Assembly (NCBI GenBank): GCA_002712415.1
Contig: PATO01000003.1
Span: 67,717-81,325 of the forward strand
Length of the DNA: 13,609 bases
Reading direction: 5' to 3'
Source: Actinomycetota bacterium
GTDB taxonomy: Bacteria > Actinomycetota > Acidimicrobiia > Acidimicrobiales > UBA8592
How positions within the stretch are numbered: the stretch's first letter is position 1; every line of letters starts with the position of its first letter. The translations under genes and the position numbers were made by a program. The notes under the pieces are model-generated. The model did no database searches, was not told the origin of the DNA, and saw only the letters and a list, made by a program, of their open reading frames with translations. Shown here one piece after another: positions 12,643 through 13,609 of this stretch.

Positions 12643-13609
12643 ATGAAAATACCTGAAGCGAAATGGGCGGGAATCCATATTGCTTTTCTTTTCGCTATTC
12701 TGTTGGGCCTATCATCATCGTGTTCCGCTGACACTTCGGATGCACCATCAAAGGTTGGGTTGAACAACCCATCTACTGGGATTGAGGTGTCTGAAGAGTT
12801 TAAAAGGGAAGAAAATTCCGTGTTGAAAGAGAATCATGGTAAAGATGATCATATGGAGGTTACAAAAATTGAATCGATTCGGGATCTGAACGAAAGAAGC
12901 AACCTTTCGCTTCAGCTAGCGGGGACAGATATCAGGGAGGTAGCCATTGACATTAGCGACTTTTCTTTTGATGCGCTTATTGCCGGACCTCCTTCCGGAG
13001 AACCAATCATGCTTTTGCATGGGTTCCCCAATACTAATTACCAATGGCGAGAGCAGATCGTTGCATTAGCAGAAGCCGGTTTCTTTGTAGTTGCCCCTAA
13101 TCAACGCGGATACTCAAGTGGTGCTCGACCTAAAGGAATTGAATCCTACACATCAGAAAAGTTGGTCGAAGATGTTCGTCGAATTGCTGACGCATTACTT
13201 TGGGAAAGCTTTCACCTTGCAGGGCATGATTGGGGCGCATTCATTGCTTGGGAGTTTGCTGGGAAATACCCAGATCGGCTTCGCACACTTATCCCTATTT
13301 CAGTTCCGCATCCAGAGGCATTTGCAATAGCGCTAGCTGACCCGAACGGCATACAAGCAGAAATGAGTTCATACGTTGAGTTTTTCCAGCAGGCTGAATC
13401 AACTAGTACTTTCCTGGCTGACAGTGCATCGCTATTGAAAAGCATCTACGAATCTGCTGGTCTCTCAATAGAAGAAATGGAACCCTATCTTAAGGTCCTT
13501 GGTAAACCAATGGCGCTAGATGCCGCTTTGAATTGGTACCGTGCCAACAGCTTCTCCCTTCCTCTTGACCAAGCTACGAACAGGAGATCCGACACTCCTG
13601 ACATTGAAA
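12643..13609 (+). CDS. Exported alpha/beta hydrolase, epoxide-hydrolase-like (3' end outside window)
   Basis: Open from ATG 12643 to the window edge, 322 codons visible. The N-terminus (KWAGIHIAFLFAILLGLSSSC) is a signal sequence with a possible lipobox cysteine at residue 27; serine rather than Leu/Val at -3 makes lipidation uncertain. Residues 28-120 are a charged, low-complexity linker and lead-in. The hydrolase core begins at about residue 121: HGFPNTNYQWR at 126 (oxyanion HGFP motif), APNQRGYSSG, then the nucleophile elbow GHDWG with Asp196. Aspartate rather than serine is typical of epoxide hydrolases and haloalkane dehalogenases. The catalytic His should lie beyond the end. It starts 6 bp after the HD gene stop with little Shine-Dalgarno, suggesting translational coupling. 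Epoxide hydrolase is the best guess; dehalogenase is possible. Confidence 0.84.
   Translation, partial: MKIPEAKWAGIHIAFLFAILLGLSSSCSADTSDAPSKVGLNNPSTGIEVSEEFKREENSVLKENHGKDDHMEVTKIESIRDLNERSNLSLQLAGTDIREVAIDISDFSFDALIAGPPSGEPIMLLHGFPNTNYQWREQIVALAEAGFFVVAPNQRGYSSGARPKGIESYTSEKLVEDVRRIADALLWESFHLAGHDWGAFIAWEFAGKYPDRLRTLIPISVPHPEAFAIALADPNGIQAEMSSYVEFFQQAESTSTFLADSASLLKSIYESAGLSIEEMEPYLKVLGKPMALDAALNWYRANSFSLPLDQATNRRSDTPDIE

Overview
The window is bacterial and gene-dense, with base composition in the mid-40s % G+C by eye (not computed). It most resembles an actinobacterium, possibly a lower-GC marine Acidimicrobiia-like lineage. The reasons are an SCO6745-family protein (a mainly actinobacterial family), malate synthase G next to an isocitrate lyase with actinobacterial-looking C-terminal sequence, three tRNA genes without an encoded CCA, and several small oxidoreductase and dioxygenase genes common in actinobacterial genomes. 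This placement is an inference.

Layout. Positions 1-2542 (+) hold the glyoxylate shunt: the 3' end of isocitrate lyase (aceA), then a complete malate synthase G (glcB). Positions 2562-4088 form a tRNA-rich zone with tRNA-Arg(TCT, -), tRNA-His(GTG, +) and tRNA-Lys(CTT, +). It also holds a complete TauD/TfdA-type dioxygenase gene (-) and a decayed C-terminal remnant of another TauD gene lying between tRNA-Arg and tRNA-His. Positions 4065-6010 are the most unusual part. Two roughly 148-bp, about 90% identical direct repeats begin in the T-arm/acceptor end of tRNA-Lys and lie exactly 1,798 bp apart. They flank one gene, an acidic, repeat-containing, multidomain surface lipoprotein. Each repeat is a 123-bp unit bounded by tRNA-3'-end-like direct repeats, and copy 1 can form a 16-bp stem. 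No integrase lies inside.

Positions 6041-7516 hold a Prx5-type peroxiredoxin (-) and, divergent from it, a second complete TauD-type dioxygenase (+). Positions 7513-9555 (-) hold a DUF418 membrane protein and, 21 bp downstream, the SCO6745-family gene. Positions 9556-9926 are non-coding with a strong inverted repeat. Next come a flavin/F420 split-barrel protein (+) and, converging on it with a 4-bp overlap, a dihydrodipicolinate-reductase-like dehydrogenase (-). Positions 11627-13609 (+) are a tight operon of a VOC (glyoxalase-fold) protein, a PhnZ/MIOX-like HD-domain putative diiron oxygenase, and a truncated exported alpha/beta hydrolase of epoxide-hydrolase type.

How the genes fit together. 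The glyoxylate shunt supports growth on two-carbon units. The two Fe(II)/2-oxoglutarate dioxygenases, the HD oxygenase, the VOC protein, the DapB-like dehydrogenase and the epoxide-hydrolase-like enzyme suggest oxidative catabolism of small organic compounds, but no substrate can be named from sequence alone. The candidate new system is the tRNA-Lys-associated 123-bp unit and the 1.8-kb lipoprotein cassette between its two copies.
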